From: Bacteroidota bacterium
GTDB taxonomy: Bacteria; Bacteroidota; Ignavibacteria; Kapaibacteriales; NICIL-2
Direction of reading: 5' to 3'
Assembly (NCBI GenBank): GCA_019695345.1
Contig: JAIBAE010000003.1
Location: 62,001 to 126,000, forward strand
Length of the DNA: 64,000 bases
The notes beneath the pieces were generated by a model, which searched no databases, had not been told where the DNA came from, and worked only from the letters and a program-made list of their open reading frames with translations. The stretch's first letter is position 1; each line of letters opens with the position of its first letter. Positions 27,328 through 36,592 of the stretch are shown here, in pieces. A program made the position numbers and the translations under genes.

Positions 27328-28317
27328 ATGGCAATACCATTCTTTTTTACATTATCGCGCGAACGCCAACGGAAAACATTAGAAGCACTCATCTTTGCAA
27401 GCGATGAACCGCTTACCAATAAAATCTTATACAAAGTTCTTGTGTTAGAGGAAGGGCTAAATGCAATTCCGGAACAAGCCCAACATGCAGAAGGTACCGA
27501 CACACCCGAGGCAACAGAAACCGAAGCACAAGCTAAACCTAATGCTGATGCACCTGCACAGGTTACCATTGACGGCACCGTAGAAACACTTCCTGTAAAA
27601 AAGAATTTGCCCGACGTAAAACAACTTGCACAACTTGCCGATGAATTAGTTGAAGAAATAAACGACGAGTTGTATACTACCGAACGTCCGTACAAAGTAG
27701 TGCGTATTGCCGGCGGCTATCAGTTTGCAACAACCAGCGATTACGGCGAGTTTGTAGCACGGTTAATGAAGTCGCGCACTAAACGGCGTTTATCGCAAGC
27801 AGCATTAGAAGTGCTTTCCATAGTTGCATATAAACAACCAATTACCAAGCCGGAGATTGAAGCAATTCGTGGTGTTAATTCCAACGAGGTTATTAATGCT
27901 CTGGTAGAAAAAGATTTGGTAACAATATCCGGCAGAAGTGAAGCAGTTGGCAAACCGTTGCTGTATGGCACAACCGATGAATTCTTACGTACATTTGGCT
28001 TGCACTCCTTAAACGATTTACCAAAACTGCGCGAGCTTGACGACCTATTTAAAAACAAAGCACGCGAATTAGCAGGCGAGTTAGATATATCAGTAAAAAC
28101 AACATCGGAAGAGATAATCGAAAAAGTGCAGTCTATGGTAGAAAACGAAGCACGCTTAGAAGAAGCACACCACCATGCCGAAGAAGAACAACCCGAACCA
28201 GTAGAACAAGAAGTAGCTACAGAACTAATGGGCGATGTTATACAAACCGAACCCAATGTTGAACCAACAACCGATGAGCAAACTAATGATGTGGAGCGGT
28301 TAGCGGATGCGGAGTAA
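27328..28317 (+). CDS. scpB: Segregation and condensation protein ScpB with acidic insert and tail
   Basis: The core winged helices are present: RQRKTLEALIFASDEPLTNK, VRIAGGYQFATTSDYGEFVA, RLSQAALEVLSIVAYKQPIT and LVTISGRSEAVGKPLLYGTT. At 329 residues it is over 100 longer than typical ScpB. The extra length is an acidic, Ala/Glu/Thr-rich insert at about residues 50-90 and a Glu-rich tail after residue 265. The second partner of the SMC-ScpAB complex, co-transcribed with scpA. Confidence 0.93.
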   Translation: MAIPFFFTLSRERQRKTLEALIFASDEPLTNKILYKVLVLEEGLNAIPEQAQHAEGTDTPEATETEAQAKPNADAPAQVTIDGTVETLPVKKNLPDVKQLAQLADELVEEINDELYTTERPYKVVRIAGGYQFATTSDYGEFVARLMKSRTKRRLSQAALEVLSIVAYKQPITKPEIEAIRGVNSNEVINALVEKDLVTISGRSEAVGKPLLYGTTDEFLRTFGLHSLNDLPKLRELDDLFKNKARELAGELDISVKTTSEEIIEKVQSMVENEARLEEAHHHAEEEQPEPVEQEVATELMGDVIQTEPNVEPTTDEQTNDVERLADAE

Positions 28318-28330
28318 TTTTTATTGATTA

Positions 28331-29374
28331 TTGAATAAGTACAGTGTAGATAAATATAGTTTGAGTAATACCCTTAAACATAATGAGTATCAAAATTTAC
28401 TTCAGCTCATATCTGCAAGGTATGAGGAAGGGAGAAGAAATGCAACCATTACCGTTAATTCTGTTTTAGTTGCTACATACTGGGCTATTGGCAGATACAT
28501 TGTTGAGTTTGAACAAAATGGAAAAACTCGTGCTGAGTATGGAACACGACTAATACCTTCGCTTTCAAAAGATTTAACAGTAATACACGGTAAAGGATTT
28601 AGCGTCAGTAATCTCAAACGAATGCGACAATTTTATTCGGTCTATCCAAATAGTGCGGAACTTCCGCACCAATTATCGTGGTCGCATTGGGTGGAAATTC
28701 TGAAAATAGACGATGTGCTGGAACGCTCGTTTTATGTACAACAAAGCATACTGGAAAACTGGAGTACTACAGAACTCATACGCCAGAAATCATCTTCTCT
28801 TTATTTGCGTCTTGCAGTGTCCAGAGATAAAGAAGGCATCCTGCAATTAGCAAAAGAGGGACAGATTACAGAAAAACCTGAAGATATACTACGCGAACCG
28901 TATGTGTTAGAGTTTCTGAAAATTCCCGAAGCACACTACATTACCGAAACCGACTTAGAAGAACGATTAATTACTCACTTGGAAAAATTCCTTTTAGAGT
29001 TAGGTAAAGGGTTTGCATTTATAGGCAGACAATACAGAATCTCTTTAGGGAACAGGCACTACTATGTTGATTTAGTATTTTACCATAGAATACTGAAATG
29101 CTTTGTACTGATAGATTTGAAAAGAGAAGAAGCAAGCTACGATGCAGTTGGACAGATGAATATGTATTTAGGGTATTTTGAAAACGAAGAAAACACCGAT
29201 GGCGACAATGCACCAATAGGTATTGTGTTAGCAAAAGAGAAAGATGATGTTTTAATTCAATACGCAATGCACAATATCACATCACAACTATTTGTAAGTA
29301 AATACCAACTCTATTTACCCGATAGAGAAGAATTAAAACAGTTACTACAAAAACAGTTAACTTTAAAACAGTAA
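28331..29374 (+). CDS. YhcG-type DUF1016 protein with PD-(D/E)XK nuclease domain
   Basis: The 347-residue protein has the N-terminal DUF1016 helical domain (LVATYWAIGRYIVEFEQNGK, LKRMRQFYSVYP) and a C-terminal nuclease domain with FIGRQYRISLGNRHYYVDLV and CFVLIDLKREEASYDAVGQM, giving the D-(x)n-DLK core. No ATG is in range, so the TTG at 28331 is the likely start, 13 bases behind scpB. The family is common in defence islands and near restriction systems; its role in cells is not settled. It is lower in GC than scpB. Confidence 0.88.
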   Translation: MNKYSVDKYSLSNTLKHNEYQNLLQLISARYEEGRRNATITVNSVLVATYWAIGRYIVEFEQNGKTRAEYGTRLIPSLSKDLTVIHGKGFSVSNLKRMRQFYSVYPNSAELPHQLSWSHWVEILKIDDVLERSFYVQQSILENWSTTELIRQKSSSLYLRLAVSRDKEGILQLAKEGQITEKPEDILREPYVLEFLKIPEAHYITETDLEERLITHLEKFLLELGKGFAFIGRQYRISLGNRHYYVDLVFYHRILKCFVLIDLKREEASYDAVGQMNMYLGYFENEENTDGDNAPIGIVLAKEKDDVLIQYAMHNITSQLFVSKYQLYLPDREELKQLLQKQLTLKQ

Positions 29375-29377
29375 ACT

Positions 29378-29896
29378 CTACTTCATTGTATCCATCCAGT
29401 CATCGTCTAAATCTTTAGTAAACAAATCCGAAAACTCATGTACATGCCTCTTGGAAACACCAAGGGGCTTTTCTTTTTTTGTGGAAGTTCGTGCTGATGT
29501 TTGTGTTCGCTGTGCTTGAGTAATCTCGGTAATAAACTCTTCCGAGCGGAGTGCAGTAATGGCGTGAATACGTGCATACTTGTACACTTCGGTATCGCTC
29601 GATACCACAACACACGTACGTGGCGAACCTTCCTTGCGGATAAACTCTTTTATTACAGCATCGGCATTTGTGTGGTTGTGTGCAGTTACAACCAAAATAT
29701 TGCGGGCGGTAGCTTGCAACGATGTTTCCACTGCATCCAGAACAACGGTAAATCTATACGCAGGATACCGTGTTGCATAGGCGTGTAATGCTATTAGCAA
29801 CCTGCTTGTTGCCTCGTTAACATCACGTTGCGCGGTATGTTTCCACTCACGGTGTTTGTGAATAATATTATTTGCGTCTAAGATGTAGTGTTTCAT
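29378..29896 (-). CDS. NYN (YacP/Rae1-like) ribonuclease domain protein
   Basis: The ATG at 29896 gives MKHYILDANNIIHKHREWKH, the usual start, with the first catalytic Asp; the frame further upstream runs through the islet 6 left arm and is not coding. Other acidic positions are in FTVVLDAVE, NADAVIKEFIRK and VVVSSDTEV. About 172 residues with a basic tail. The B. subtilis relative Rae1 cuts mRNA on the ribosome. Convergent with YhcG, 3 bases apart. Confidence 0.82.
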   Translation of the reverse strand: MKHYILDANNIIHKHREWKHTAQRDVNEATSRLLIALHAYATRYPAYRFTVVLDAVETSLQATARNILVVTAHNHTNADAVIKEFIRKEGSPRTCVVVSSDTEVYKYARIHAITALRSEEFITEITQAQRTQTSARTSTKKEKPLGVSKRHVHEFSDLFTKDLDDDWMDTMK

Positions 29897-30049
29897 GTAC
29901 AAAAATAGCATATCTACTCTTCTGCTATCGCAGTCCGCACCAAGCGTTGTGTACGGGTAGAAAATTTTCTGCCCCAACAGTCTTACCTTGCGGAGCAGAA
30001 CGTCCGGCGCATAATACCGTTTATCGTAAAGGAGTATGTAACGTTTTGC

Positions 30050-30182
30050 GGTTGGGTGAAATGTGCCTTGATGCCAATAAACAACACTTATACTACCGTA
30101 CATGCACCGTTTTTTACTTTTGTACGTGTGCCATAACACACTACAGAAAAACTATAATGCAACAGGGCACTATACAGCCAAC
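30050..30182 (-). repeat. Shared cassette-exit flank (copy in islet 6)
   Basis: On the minus strand it starts GTTGGCTGTATAGTGC right at the attC core and continues with AACGGTGCATGTAC and GGCATCAAGGCACA. A diverged copy lies at 58572-58712 in islet 14, and the first 35 bases recur at 56947-56981. It may be the distal half of the insertion target. Confidence 0.55.
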
Positions 30183-30224
30183 GTAAAACTGTAGGTAGTT
30201 GTGCAACAGCTACCCCTGTTATAG
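30176..30224 (-). other. attC-like site behind the 30253-30633 gene
   Basis: Minus strand: CTATAAC (30224-30218), GGGGTAGCTGTTG, CACAACTACC, then CGTTGGCT (to 30176). The inner arms GGTAG-TGTTG and CAAC-CTACC pair. The outer box CTATAAC is an exact 7/7 complement of the first bases of its own cassette, GTTATAG at 30662-30656, which is the integron cassette rule. Confidence 0.5.
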
Positions 30225-30252
30225 AGCGTTTTACTGTCCGTTTTAAACTTTC

Positions 30253-30633
30253 TTAGAATTGCCACCATTTCTTTTTTGTCTTTGGTTGTATCTTAAAGAT
30301 AGTCGGAATGATAGTGTACATTGAATGAATTGAGTCTTCAAGTCCGTTGTCAAATTGTTTACCGACTTTAGAAAATGGATATACTTTATTCTTGTCGTCA
30401 AATGCAATTGCAACGTGTCCACTATCTTCTTTCGTCCATTGTCCACCGTAGTTTTCAATAATACATTGTCCGAGAAATGCACCACATGAATTAATAAGTC
30501 CAGTCCATTCTTCTTTGGCAATTTGCACCTTATTACGCTCTATAAACCCTTCAACGAATTTTACTCCGTCACTGTCATACTTTATTTTAAGCGTAGCCTT
30601 TAATTTGTCTGCTAAGTCTGTTAATTCTTGCAT
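30253..30633 (-). CDS. Small soluble protein of unknown function (cassette cargo)
   Basis: The protein has 126 residues with no signal or membrane segment. Notable segments are LINSCGAFLGQCIIENYGGQ, GHVAIAFDDKNKVYPFSKVG and NGLEDSIHSMYTIIPTIF, then a basic-aromatic tail KTKKKWWQF. It looks like a DUF3806-type or SUKH-like small domain, but I cannot name it securely. It is bounded by a leader on one side and an attC-like site on the other, about 480 bp in total, the usual size of an integron cassette. Confidence 0.6.
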   Translation of the reverse strand: MQELTDLADKLKATLKIKYDSDGVKFVEGFIERNKVQIAKEEWTGLINSCGAFLGQCIIENYGGQWTKEDSGHVAIAFDDKNKVYPFSKVGKQFDNGLEDSIHSMYTIIPTIFKIQPKTKKKWWQF

Positions 30634-30661
30634 AGATGTTCTTTTTTTTAATGCCCTATAA

Positions 30662-30806
30662 CTTGTTTACAGAGGAGCTTTTTCTCTCAGAAACTTCCTC
30701 CTATCTGCTGTTTTCCGGAAATAGGAGGAAGTTTTTTGATTGCTCATTTCCTTTTATTCTCTGCTTCTATCTGCAAACATAACAACATATTTTTCATGAA
30801 CAACGG
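30662..30806 (-). repeat. Shared leader before the 30633 gene (attI-like)
   Basis: Minus strand: CCGTTGTTCATGAAA, TTGTTATGTTTGCAGATAG, AATAAAAGGAAATGAGCAAT, AACTTCCTCCTAT, then CTGTAAACAAG at the cassette border. It matches the leader at 14172-14262 through most of its length but has an extra inverted copy of CCTCCTAT, giving a hairpin (30684-30736). Confidence 0.55.
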
Positions 30807-30951
30807 TGTTCGGTGCTTGTAGTTCTCTCCGGCAGAGATGTAACACAGCAGCACTTCGTATGGTGCCGTCCGGCGTTAGCAAAAAACTTATACCCGTACA
30901 TTGCGGCTGTTTAATAGTTTTGCGCCCTTACAATAATGCATACCATTTATT

Positions 30952-32148
30952 ATGAATACAAATACAAACCGCTTACTGGCTATCTATGCCGTAACGCTTA
31001 TGACGGCCGTGGGAACATCGGCAATGCCGCCCGCACTGCGCGCCGTGGAAGGATATTTTGGTATTACTGCCGATGTATCGGGCGGACTGCTTGCCATTTT
31101 TACCTTGCCGGGGATTTTCCTTACAACGTTGCTGGGCATTATGTCGGACTCGGTTGGGCGGCGCAAGATTTTAGTGCCGTCGCTTGCCATTTTTGCTGTT
31201 GGTGGCGTGTGGGCATTTTTTGCAAACTCGTTTGGCGATTTATTACTTATCCGGTTGGTGCAGGGCGTTGGCGCGGCATCGCTTGGGGCGTTAAATGTTA
31301 CCTTAATTGGCGATTACTACTCCGGCACCGAGCGCACAAAAATTATGGGCTACAACAACAGCGTGCTCTCGGTTGGTACGGCGGCGTTTCCGGTTATTAG
31401 TGGCGCGCTTGCAGGTATCTCGTGGAAGTTGCCGTTTGCATTACCTGTGCTTGCCGCGCTTGTTATGGTGTTGGTACTGATGTTTATCCGCGATACCGAT
31501 TCCCCGCGCCGAACAACATCGTTTTGGTTGTATATGCAAGGTGCGCTTTCGGCATTACGCATTAAAACCATTGTGGTGTTACTGCTTGTTAGCGTTGTTA
31601 CGTTTGCATTATTGTTTGGGCCTTTCCTTAATTACGTGCAATCGTACATGAAGAATATTCTTGCCCCTAACGACCCCAACATACTTCCTAAGATTGGCGC
31701 AATTACTTCTATTATGTCGGTAAGTACGGCAATTGGTGCAAGCTTTCTGGGGAAGTTAACCCAACGGTATTCGCATAAATTGTTGTTGGTTGTTTCGTGT
31801 GTGTTGTATGCCGTAGCACTATCGCTGTTTTGGATAATGCCTACGTTTGGGTTGTTGTTTATCCCATCTATTATTTTTGGTGTGGCGCAGGCGTTTAATC
31901 AGCCCAATGTGCAATCGCTAATTGCGGCGTATGCCCCAACGGAACAACGCGGCGTGTTTATGTCGTTAAACAGAACGGTATCTCTGCTTGGGCAAACGTT
32001 GGGTCCGGTTGTGTTTGGCAAACTAGTGTACTACCAACTTAGCGGACACGACGAGATATTCCGCTTGGGTGCTGTGTTTATGTGCGGAGCCATGTGCGCG
32101 CTTGTGCTTGCTTTTATTGTTAAAATGCAAAAGCAATTAGTGCAGTAA
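30952..32148 (+). CDS. Major facilitator superfamily transporter
   Basis: The 398-residue protein has twelve predicted membrane segments. MSDSVGRRKILVPSLAIFAV is the MFS motif A loop, and VQGVGAASLGALNVTLIGDY is a motif C-like helix of drug/H+ antiporters. Probably an efflux pump, substrate unknown. A TAGTTTTG promoter element lies at 30915-30922, after the islet 6 right box. No neighbours share its transcript. Confidence 0.93.
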   Translation: MNTNTNRLLAIYAVTLMTAVGTSAMPPALRAVEGYFGITADVSGGLLAIFTLPGIFLTTLLGIMSDSVGRRKILVPSLAIFAVGGVWAFFANSFGDLLLIRLVQGVGAASLGALNVTLIGDYYSGTERTKIMGYNNSVLSVGTAAFPVISGALAGISWKLPFALPVLAALVMVLVLMFIRDTDSPRRTTSFWLYMQGALSALRIKTIVVLLLVSVVTFALLFGPFLNYVQSYMKNILAPNDPNILPKIGAITSIMSVSTAIGASFLGKLTQRYSHKLLLVVSCVLYAVALSLFWIMPTFGLLFIPSIIFGVAQAFNQPNVQSLIAAYAPTEQRGVFMSLNRTVSLLGQTLGPVVFGKLVYYQLSGHDEIFRLGAVFMCGAMCALVLAFIVKMQKQLVQ

Positions 32149-32165
32149 CAGAAGTATTGTTTTTT

Positions 32166-33358
32166 GCTAACGCATAACCGCACCGCACGTTGTGCATAGT
32201 ACAGCGTTACTATGCGGACAGAACAATCACCCCCACGAACAACGGTTACCGTTTAACAAAGGGTTTGCTCTGCCGCTGAAGTTTTGTGCAATAGTTTTGG
32301 CTTGGAGCAGTCATGCGGTAGCATATAACTTATACGGTTTTATAAAACCGCTTTGTTGTATTTTAGATACATAACGTTCACCAACTTGGTTATACTATAA
32401 TGAAATATATTCTACTATTTGTTGTAGCTGTTAGTTGTGCTTTTGCACAGCCACGTGTTTTGGTTGTAAATGCTCACCCCGACGACGAAAGTGGTTGTGC
32501 AGCTACCATTTATAAAATCACACACGATTTACACGGCATTGTTGATTTGTGTTTAATTACCAACGGCGAGGCCGGATTTAAGTACTCTACCCTTGCCGAA
32601 AGTTGGTACGGTTTAGAGTTAACCGATGAAAAAGTTGGGCGCACACACTTGCCGCGCATCCGCAAACAGGAAATGATGAACGCGGGAAAGATTATCGGTT
32701 TGCGGAATATCTTTTTTCTGGAGCATCAGGACCAACGCTTTACACTAGATGTAAACGAAGTGTTTACGCAAGCGTGGGTTCCGGCTACCATTAAAGCACA
32801 AATTGCAGACATACTTCGTAAAGGTAATTACGATTATGTATTCTGTTTACTGCCAACACCCGATACCCACGGTGGCCACAAAGGTGCATCAATCCTGGCG
32901 TTGCAGGCAGTTAGCGAAATGAAAGGCAAACGTCCGGTTATTCTTGGTGTTGGGTTGCAACGGAAAGATTCCGTAGCAAAGCAACCTGCTACGTTGGATT
33001 CCTTACCTATTACCAAACTAAAACCTAATGTTGCCCCTTTTACGTTTGACCGTTCTACAAAGTTTGGTTTTAACGACCGTCTGAATTACAAAATCATTAC
33101 CAACTGGTTAGTAGCCGAGCATAAATCGCAAGGAACTGTTCAACTTGGAATGAATGAAATTGACTTAGAAACATTCTGGTATTTTGATATTAACTCTGCC
33201 GATGATATTGAACGCACACGTACGTTCTTTGCCGATATAGCGGTGGTTCCGTTTAAAAAGAAAACATACTAAACGATTACGGTAATACACTTGCCGTCAG
33301 TTCTTTCCCGCACTGTAACGTGCATAGTAGTAGGCGGTTTGGCGCGTCCTGCGTTAGC
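32166..33358. mobile_element. Islet 7: PIG-L deacetylase gene between inverted terminal boxes
   Basis: The left box starts at 32166 (GCTAACGCATAACCGCACC) and the right box ends at 33358 (GGCGCGTCCTGCGTTAGC). Both carry GCTAACG/CGTTAGC in place of GCTATCG. A CACGAACAACGGTTACCG arm word is at 32234. One plus-strand gene is inside; no attC-like site was found. Confidence 0.55.
32400..33272 (+). CDS. Exported PIG-L/LmbE-family deacetylase
   Basis: The 290-residue protein has a signal peptide (MKYILLFVVAVSCAFA). VLVVNAHPDDESGC holds the zinc ligands His-Asp, and PTPDTHGGHKGAS gives the third zinc His; YKITHDLHGIVDLCLITNGE is the typical strand after the active site. PIG-L enzymes remove acetyl groups from N-acetylglucosamine-linked compounds. 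The export signal suggests a periplasmic or secreted substrate. It is the sole cargo of islet 7. Confidence 0.9.
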   Translation: MKYILLFVVAVSCAFAQPRVLVVNAHPDDESGCAATIYKITHDLHGIVDLCLITNGEAGFKYSTLAESWYGLELTDEKVGRTHLPRIRKQEMMNAGKIIGLRNIFFLEHQDQRFTLDVNEVFTQAWVPATIKAQIADILRKGNYDYVFCLLPTPDTHGGHKGASILALQAVSEMKGKRPVILGVGLQRKDSVAKQPATLDSLPITKLKPNVAPFTFDRSTKFGFNDRLNYKIITNWLVAEHKSQGTVQLGMNEIDLETFWYFDINSADDIERTRTFFADIAVVPFKKKTY

Positions 33359-33385
33359 AACATAACATAGAAATAGACAAGCATT

Positions 33386-34954
33386 ATGAGTTCATCTAAA
33401 ACACCTTTATTTAGCAGACTTCGGAATTTAGTTGCGTTGGCATCAAGCACAGAGCGCGTTCCGGTTGACGAACGCATTGAGCAACACCACCAGGCAGAAC
33501 TAACACGCAGACAGTTTCTGGCAGGCACAGGGCTTGTTGCAGGTGCATCATTGTTTGGCGCGCTACCTGCTACAGCATTAGCACCATTGCGTAAAGAAAA
33601 AGAGGCACCGCATATTGCTATTATTGGTGCGGGCATTGCAGGGCTAACTGCCGCATGGACGTTACGCAAACGCGGTGTGTATGCAGAAGTGTACGAAGCA
33701 ACTACACGTATTGGCGGACGCATGTTTACAGGCAGAAATGTTGTGGGCGATAATGTGTATTCCGAACTTGGTGGTGAGTTTGTAGATACAACGCATACCG
33801 AAATTCTCGCGCTTGCAAAGGAACTTGGTATTAGCTTGAACGACCTGCAAAGCGAAACAGAAAAACCATACACCGATTTATTTGTGTTTAAGGGTCAGCA
33901 GTATTCGGAAAAAGATATTGTAACGTCATTGCAAGCATATGTGCCTGCACTTACCGCGGTAAAAGAAAAAGTACGCACACAACCCGAAGCACGTAAACAG
34001 TACGATTCAATTTCTGCCGCAAAGTTTTTAGAGCAACTTGGTGTATCGGGTTGGCTGTACGCATTGTTTGATACTGCCTACACAACCGAAATGGGTTTGG
34101 ATATTGGCGAGTTATCGTCGCTACAAATACTTGATTTACTGCCAACCGCTCAGTCGGCAGAAGACCTGCGCTTTTTTAACGATAGCGATGAACGTCTAAA
34201 AATTCAGGGAGGTAGCGATGCCCTTACAACAGCTTTGGCAGAGAAGCTTGGTAATGCGATAAAGGTACATCACCTGTGGTACGATGTTCAGCCATTTAGC
34301 AACAGATACAAGCTAACATTTGATACTGCGCAAGCAAGCAAAGAAATTCTTGCCGACTTTGTTATCTGTACAACACCGTTTACCGTATTACGCCAAATGC
34401 GTACTATTAAACTTCTGCAAGAAATCCCGCCCATGCAACAAAAGGCAATCAACGAACTTTCGTACGGAACAAACTCTAAGTTGATACTCGGGATGAAAAG
34501 TGCCTTCTGGCGTAAATTGGGTCTTTCCGGAACGTGCTACACCGACCCCGATTTACAACTTGTGTGGGATAGTAGCCGTATGCAAAACACAACCGAAGCC
34601 GCACTTACAATGTTGTACGGTGGCGAGCAAGGAAGATTATTAAACAACGATTACGATGAATATCATGCTAAGGCAGCATTACCAAAATTAGATATGTTGT
34701 TTAAAGGCGCACAAGAACACTACAACGGACGTGCAAAGCAGTTTACATGGCCATCGTATCGGTATTCGTTTGGTTCGTATTCCTGTTATTCGGTTGGGCA
34801 GCAAACAACAATTGGTGGCTACGAGGGCGCACCGGTTGGCAACTTCTATTTTGCCGGCGAGCATTGCAGTAAAAAGTATCAGGGCTTTATGAATGGCGCT
34901 GCCGAAACAGGACGTTTAGCTGCATTGGACATCTTACGTAAAATGGGTAAGTAG
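33386..34954 (+). CDS. Tat-exported flavin amine oxidoreductase
   Basis: A 522-residue protein with a twin-arginine signal (LTRRQFLAGTGLVAGASLFG, about 40-60), the FAD dinucleotide motif IAIIGAGIAGLTAAWTLRKR and the amine-oxidase segment EATTRIGGRMFTGR, then PVGNFYFAGEHCSKKYQGFM near the end. It oxidises amines or amino acids in the periplasm as a folded, FAD-loaded enzyme. Substrate unknown. It starts 27 bases after islet 7. Confidence 0.93.
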   Translation: MSSSKTPLFSRLRNLVALASSTERVPVDERIEQHHQAELTRRQFLAGTGLVAGASLFGALPATALAPLRKEKEAPHIAIIGAGIAGLTAAWTLRKRGVYAEVYEATTRIGGRMFTGRNVVGDNVYSELGGEFVDTTHTEILALAKELGISLNDLQSETEKPYTDLFVFKGQQYSEKDIVTSLQAYVPALTAVKEKVRTQPEARKQYDSISAAKFLEQLGVSGWLYALFDTAYTTEMGLDIGELSSLQILDLLPTAQSAEDLRFFNDSDERLKIQGGSDALTTALAEKLGNAIKVHHLWYDVQPFSNRYKLTFDTAQASKEILADFVICTTPFTVLRQMRTIKLLQEIPPMQQKAINELSYGTNSKLILGMKSAFWRKLGLSGTCYTDPDLQLVWDSSRMQNTTEAALTMLYGGEQGRLLNNDYDEYHAKAALPKLDMLFKGAQEHYNGRAKQFTWPSYRYSFGSYSCYSVGQQTTIGGYEGAPVGNFYFAGEHCSKKYQGFMNGAAETGRLAALDILRKMGK

Positions 34955-35055
34955 AATATCTGTGTTCGTTTAACTATTGTGTAAGTTTGCACCATAACTG
35001 CAACCAAATGGAATCCGATATATAGATATATACCAAACACCGTAGGGGAAACACG

Positions 35056-35478
35056 ATGAGAAAAGCATTTTGGATAGCAGCCACACTTAGTGCAGTTGTT
35101 AGTTTTTTAATTGGTGGAATATTACATGGCGTTGTGTTGGAATCGTACCTGCAAGGCTACGCCTTTGTACACTATAAAGGATTAATGAAAGATACCCCCG
35201 ATTACATCCTGATATTTCTGGGCAATGCCGGAATTGCCTGCATGATGACCTACGTATTTAACCAATGGGCGCATGTTCGCTCGGCAATGCAAGGCATAAA
35301 AACAGCCATCATCATCTCCGCACCAATGTCAATCGGTGCCGATATTACATTCTACGGCATCATGAACATTTACAACGGGCCATTACCATTGTTTATTAAC
35401 GTGATTGCAAGTATTGTAATATCTGCCGGGGCAGGTGCCGCCGCGGGCTGGGCACTGGGGAAATTCTCTAACAACTAA
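35056..35478 (+). CDS. Small four-helix membrane protein, unknown function
   Basis: The 140-residue protein has four hydrophobic segments (about 7-30, 50-68, 80-102 and 108-132). Motifs such as FLIGGILHGVVLESYLQGY resemble DUF1761-like small membrane proteins, but no family is certain. A TAAGTTTGC promoter-like element lies at 34983-34991. It is a single-gene unit. Confidence 0.7.
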   Translation: MRKAFWIAATLSAVVSFLIGGILHGVVLESYLQGYAFVHYKGLMKDTPDYILIFLGNAGIACMMTYVFNQWAHVRSAMQGIKTAIIISAPMSIGADITFYGIMNIYNGPLPLFINVIASIVISAGAGAAAGWALGKFSNN

Positions 35479-35573
35479 CAAGTGTTGCTTCCCACATCTG
35501 CCGAGGCAATCCTTCAGCGCGCCAACCCGGTGCGAACCGCACCTTCTGCGCCGCAGGTAGAAGTATTAAAAAA

Positions 35574-35617
35574 GCAAAAGTCCTTATTAAGTACCGTAAG
35601 GGCCAATACTCATAAGG
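35574..35617 (-). terminator. Terminator behind the 35641-36327 lipoprotein gene
   Basis: AGTCCTTAT and ATAAGGACT form a perfect 9-bp stem; on the minus strand it is followed by TTTGCTTTTTTAAT. It sits 24 bases past the stop codon. Confidence 0.75.
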
Positions 35618-35640
35618 ACTCTTGCAAATAATGTCCATCT

Positions 35641-36327
35641 CTATTTTACCGACTCAAGTTCCATAGTGTAGTCTTCATAGGTTGTGTATTTGCCGTTATC
35701 AACTATAGTATGTAGTGAATGTGCCTTGGCTTGTAAAGCAGACTGCGTATAAAACAAGTCAGTAGTTCGTGTTTCTGTTAAAGTACCAGATGTACTCGCT
35801 TTATCATACCGCAGATGCATTGCATTAATTGTTCCGTACGGCACTGTTACTTGTTCATCAACAGCAACAACTGTATGCGTGTTCCCTAATACATCTGATA
35901 TTGACACTGAATCACCTTTTTGTACCGAGCCAATCAACACTTTGCCGGTATAATACGTTGTATTGCCGTAGTCGCGTGAATATTGATACAGAACATTATC
36001 TTTAGCGTAATAGTATAATGTATCAATAGCATACGAATCGGAATATGCGAAGGGTGTCTTTCGTTCTATTTTTATGGCTTGAATACCCGATGGCAGAACT
36101 TCGCTCGTAGAAAGTATGGTAAGGTAAAGTCTTTTTTTGATGGTATCGTAACTACTGCCTTTATAGATGTAGGTTGTGTTGTACGTATACACTGTTCCGG
36201 CTTTACCCGAAGGAAGATAATTAGCTGCGGGTTGAGATTGAGTAACAGTTGCCTGTGTTGTATCTCCGCAACTGAATAGTAGTGCTGTACCAAGTACAGC
36301 AAAAGAATAGACAATGAGTTTTACCAT
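35641..36327 (-). CDS. Lipoprotein of unknown function
   Basis: The 228-residue protein has a lipobox signal (VLGTALLFSCGD). The mature part is beta-rich with many Thr/Tyr residues (TVYTYNTTYIYKGSSYDTIK) and no recognised domain. It is probably anchored in the outer membrane. It runs alone on the minus strand between two plus-strand units. Confidence 0.7.
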   Translation of the reverse strand: MVKLIVYSFAVLGTALLFSCGDTTQATVTQSQPAANYLPSGKAGTVYTYNTTYIYKGSSYDTIKKRLYLTILSTSEVLPSGIQAIKIERKTPFAYSDSYAIDTLYYYAKDNVLYQYSRDYGNTTYYTGKVLIGSVQKGDSVSISDVLGNTHTVVAVDEQVTVPYGTINAMHLRYDKASTSGTLTETRTTDLFYTQSALQAKAHSLHTIVDNGKYTTYEDYTMELESVK

Positions 36328-36569
36328 AAACTACCCCTGAAAAGGTTAACTAAATTATACCATGAACTATGGTATGTGGTTAAATGGTAGAGATATGGTA
36401 TAATGAATAGATTGGTGGTATAAAACAGATTGTACACCCACGACGTTAATCCCAATTATTCTATTGTTCGTGCTATAATTATTTTTTCTCCTTACAGTTA
36501 CATTGCGATAACCGGTGTTACTTAGGCATTGTTCTTTCCCGCATAACAAACGTTGTGTTTACGTGCAAG

Positions 36570-36591
36570 GCACGGTGCGGATTGCGATAGC
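36570..36591. repeat. Unpaired right terminal box beside rtcR
   Basis: CGGTGCGGATTGCGATAGC, with GTTCTTTCCCGCATAAC upstream as in other right arms. No matching left box was found before 36570. It touches the rtcR stop codon (36593). Confidence 0.6.
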
Positions 36592-36592
36592 A

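Larger units (their letters stand above)
29924..30880. mobile_element. Islet 6: one cassette-like gene between inverted terminal boxes
   Basis: The left box starts at 29924 (GCTATCGCAGTCCGCACC), the right box ends at 30880 (GGTGCCGTCCGGCGTTAGC). On the minus strand the order is right arm, leader (30806-30662), cassette with gene 30633-30253, attC-like hairpin, then a flank shared with islet 14. This is the cleanest example of the architecture. Confidence 0.65.

Noticed and set aside
29897-30139. N-terminal extension of the NYN protein
   Set aside because: It is translated from the islet 6 left arm and palindrome. The conserved start is MKHYILDANN at 29896.
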